A stretch of DNA of 64,000 nt from the NCBI RefSeq assembly GCF_050947335.1, contig NW_027473318.1:1426001-1490000 (forward strand). Direction: 5' to 3'. The first letter of the stretch is position 1. Each line of letters opens with the position of its first letter. The notes below the pieces were generated by a model that was not told the origin of the DNA, ran no database searches, and saw nothing but the letters and a program-made list of their open reading frames with translations. The position numbers were made by a program, and so were the translations under genes. Positions 60,930 through 64,000 of this stretch are shown piece after piece. This DNA is from Megachile rotundata. Its lineage: Eukaryota; Arthropoda; Insecta; Hymenoptera; Megachilidae.

Positions 60930-63238
60930 ACAATCACAATCATACAATCGCAATCATACAATCACAATCATACATTCAAAATCATGCAATCACAATCATA
61001 CAATCACAATCATGCAATCACAGTCATACAATCACAATCATACAATCACAATCATACTATCACAATCATACAATCACAATCATACAATCACAATCATACA
61101 ATCACAATCATACAATCACAATCATACAATCATAATCATACAATCACAATCATACAATCACAATCATACAATCACAATCATACAATCACAATCATACAAT
61201 CACAATCATACAATCACAATCATACAATCGCAAGCATTCAATCACAATCGTACAATCACAATCGTACAATCACAATCGCACAACCACAATCAGACAATCA
61301 CAATCATACAATCACAATCATACAATCACAATCATACAGTCACAATCATACAATCACAATCATACAATCACAATCATACTTTCACAATCATACTATCACA
61401 ATCATACAATCACAATCATACAATCACAGTCATACAATAACAATCATATAATCACAATCATACTATCACAATCATACTTTCACCATCATACTATCACAAT
61501 CATACAATCACAATCATACAATCACAATCATACTTTCACAATCATACTATCACAATCATACAATCACAATCATACAATCACAGTCATACAATAACAATCA
61601 TATAATCACAATCATACTATCACAATCATACTTTCACCATCATACTATCACAATCATACAATCACAATCATACAATCACAGTCATACAATAACAATCATA
61701 CAATCACAATCATACAATCACAATCTTTCAATCACAATCATACAATCACAATCATACTATCACAATCGTACAATCACAATTGTACAATCACAATCGCACA
61801 ACCACAATCAGACAATCACAATCATACAATCACAATCATACAATCACATTCATACAATCACAATCATACAATCAGAATCATACAATCACAATCATACTTT
61901 CGCCATCATACTATCACAATCATACAATCACAATCATACAATCACAGTCATACAATAACAATCATATAATCACAATCATACTATCACAATCATATTATCA
62001 GAATCATACAATCACAATCATACAATCACAATCATATAATCACAATCATACAATCACAATCATACAATCACAATCATACAATCACAATCATACAATCACA
62101 ATCAAAGAATCACAATCATACAATCCCAATCATACAATCGCAAGCATACAATCACAATCATACAATCTCAATCATACAATCACAATCATACAATCACAAT
62201 CATACAATCATAGTCATACAATTACAATCATACATCACAATCATACAATCACAATCATACAATCGCAATCATACAATTACAATATCCCATCTACAATCTC
62301 CCAAATACAATCATACAATCACAATCATACATACACAATCATACAATCACAATCGTACAATCGCAATCATACAATCGCAATCATACAATTACAATATCCC
62401 AAATACAATCTCCCAAATACAATCATACAATCACAATCATACAATCACAATCATACAATCACAATCATACAATCGCAATCATACAATTACAATATCCCAA
62501 ACACAATCTCCCAAATACAATCTCCCAAATACAATCTCCCAAATAAAATCTTACTATCACAATCATACAATCACAATCATACAATCACAATCATACAATT
62601 ACAATCTCCCAAATACAATCTCCCAAATACAATCACCCAAATACAATCATACAATCACATTCATACAATCATAATCATACAATCACAATCATACAATCAC
62701 AATCATACAATCACAATCATACAATCACAATCATACAATCACAATCATACAATCACAATCATACATTCAAAATCATGCAATCACAATCATACAATCACAA
62801 TCATGCAATCACAATCATACAATCATAATCATGCAATCACAATCATACAATCACAATCGTACAATCACAATCGTACAATCACAATCGCACAACCACAATC
62901 ATACAATCGTAATCATACAATCACAATCATACTTTCACAATCATACAATCACAATCATACAATCACAATCATACAATCACAATCATACAATCACAATCAT
63001 ACAATCGCAATCATACAATCGCAATCATACAATCGCAATCATACAATCACAATCATACAATCTCAATCATACAATCACAATCATACAACCACAATCAGAC
63101 AATCACAATCATACAATCACAATCATACAATCACAATTATGCAATCACAATCATACAATCGCATTCATACAATCGCAATCATACAATCACAATCATACAA
63201 TCACAATCACACAATCACAATCATAAAATCACAAAAAT
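60916..63238 (+). repeat. Array D HOR copy 2 (2,323 bp)
   Basis: Delimited by ACAAACTTAATCAT at 60,916 and 63,239. Relative to copy 1 it has gained 182 bp (13 monomers) before the ACAGTCAC monomer (58,202 and 61,336 differ by 3,134 bp) and has lost one CAATTG cassette and the 126-bp pair. It contains the longest open frame of the window (TTG at 61,780 to 63,360, 526 codons), which is simply a long stop-free repeat run. Confidence 0.78.
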
Positions 63239-63252
63239 ACAAACTTAATCAT
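63239..63252 (+). repeat. Array D marker monomer ACAAACTTAATCAT, copy 3
   Basis: Same variant, 2,323 bp after copy 2. Confidence 0.9.
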
Positions 63253-64000
63253 ACAATCACAATCATACAATCGCAATCATACAATCACAATCATACATTC
63301 AAAATCATGCAATCACAATCATACAATCACAATCATGCAATCACAATCATACAATCATAATCATGCAATCACAATCATACAATCACAATCGTACAATCAC
63401 AATCGTACAATCACAATCGCACAACCACAATCATACAATCGTAATCACACAATCACAATCATACTATCACAATCATACAATCACAATCATACAATCACAA
63501 TCATACAATCACAATCATACAATCACAATCATACAATCACAATCATACAATCACAATCATACTTTCACAGTCATACAATCACAATCATACAACCACAATC
63601 ATACAATCACAATCATACAATCACAATCATACAATCACAATCATACAATCACAATCATACAATCATAATCATACAATCACAATCATACAATCACAATCAT
63701 ACAATCACAATCATACAATCACAATCATACAATCGCAAGCATACAATCACAATCGTACAATCACAATCGTACAATCACAATCGCACAACCACAATCAGAC
63801 AATCACAATCATACAATCACAATCATACAATCACAATCATACAGTCACAATCATACAATCACAATCATACAATCACAATCATACTTTCACAATCATACTA
63901 TCACAATCATACAATCACAATCATACAATCACAGTCATACAATAACAATCATATAATCACAATCATACTATCACAATCATACTTTCACCATCATACTATC
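63239..64000 (+). repeat. Array D HOR copy 3, cut by the window end
   Basis: Starts at ACAAACTTAATCAT and continues through GCAATC monomers, the CGT-CGT-CGC cassette, an ACAGTCAC monomer at 63,841 and an ACTTTC/ACTATC cassette that runs off the end. The lag from the previous ACAGTCAC monomer is 2,505 bp. The array evidently continues beyond base 64,000. Confidence 0.75.

Larger units (their letters stand above)
1..64000 (+). repeat. 14-bp satellite DNA array filling the window
   Basis: Every line of the window resolves into head-to-tail monomers of consensus ACAATCACAATCAT or close variants. The consensus has 7 A, 4 C, 3 T and no G, so the + strand is almost free of G and the array is extremely strand-asymmetric. 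The monomer splits into a hexamer ACAATC followed by the octamer ACAATCAT, suggesting descent from a shorter ACAATC-type repeat. Rare length variants are 12, 13 or 15 bp. No monomer is inverted anywhere. Repeat is present at base 1 and base 64,000, so both array ends lie outside. This is typical of eukaryotic tandem satellite DNA; the species and chromosomal position cannot be told from the sequence. No transcription or coding signal is supported. Confidence 0.98.

Noticed and set aside
61780..63360. Longest open reading frame, 526 codons
   Set aside because: It begins at TTG in the CAATTG variant, uses only the repeat-encoded 14-residue cycle and overlaps other open frames of the same peptide. 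No unique domain, start context or codon bias is visible.
1..64000. CRISPR array or other repeat-spacer system
   Set aside because: There are no unique spacers; the repeat is contiguous at 14 bp, and variants recur in fixed order rather than being unique.
1..64000. Telomeric repeat
   Set aside because: The G-strand unit ATGATTGTGATTGT lacks G clusters and does not match the common TTAGGG, TTTAGGG or TTAGG classes. Internal HOR structure over 64 kb fits satellite DNA better. A diverged telomere-like role cannot be excluded but has no support here.
1..64000. CENP-B box or other centromere motif
   Set aside because: No sequence resembling the TTCG...CGGG core is present, and GGG occurs only in the CCCAAAT family on the - strand without that context.
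1..64000. Transposable element insertions or target-site duplications
   Set aside because: All lines resolve into 14-bp monomers or near variants. No non-satellite insert, terminal inverted repeat or poly-A tail was found.

Overview
The whole 64 kb window is one uninterrupted satellite DNA array. It is built from a 14-bp monomer, consensus ACAATCACAATCAT on the + strand, with roughly 4,570 copies (window length divided by 14). All monomers point the same way. I found no unique sequence, protein-coding gene, RNA gene, transposon, CRISPR array or recognisable promoter. Repeat material runs off both ends, so the true array is longer than the window. Such an array points to a eukaryotic chromosome, probably heterochromatin (centromeric, subtelomeric or interstitial). 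The sequence itself does not identify the species.

The array is organised. Some thirty recurring variant monomers appear in conserved order and make recognisable cassettes. Examples are the CGT-CGT-CGC-ACC-CAG run, the ACTTTC/ACTATC/CAGTC/ACAATAAC run, the TCCCAAAT family, and the ACAATTAC + 13-bp ACATCAC pair. These cassettes are arranged into higher-order repeats (HORs) of about 0.8 to 5 kb, which are themselves duplicated. Layout: 1-5,250 left segment with 1,203-bp and 811-bp tandem sub-repeats; 5,251-15,806 array A (copies of 4,067 and 3,285 bp and a truncated copy); 15,807-18,685 mosaic and block P; 18,686-33,007 array B (3,665/3,679-bp copies, 4,953-bp lag); 33,008-51,821 array C (clean tandem duplications of 3,479 and 3,786 bp, a long-range duplicate of 15.4-18.2 kb about 17.98 kb upstream, and an 895-bp tandem duplication); 51,822-57,963 transitional segment; 57,964-64,000 array D (2,952 and 2,323 bp).

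The long open reading frames, up to 526 codons, are arithmetic artefacts. Fourteen is not divisible by three, so all three + frames read the same 14-residue cycle (TITIIQSQSYNHNH), which contains no stop. On the - strand the same arithmetic places TGA stops in every frame within each 42 bp. Nothing here works together as genes. The content of the window is its repeat architecture and the record of unequal exchange, deletion and homogenisation it preserves.
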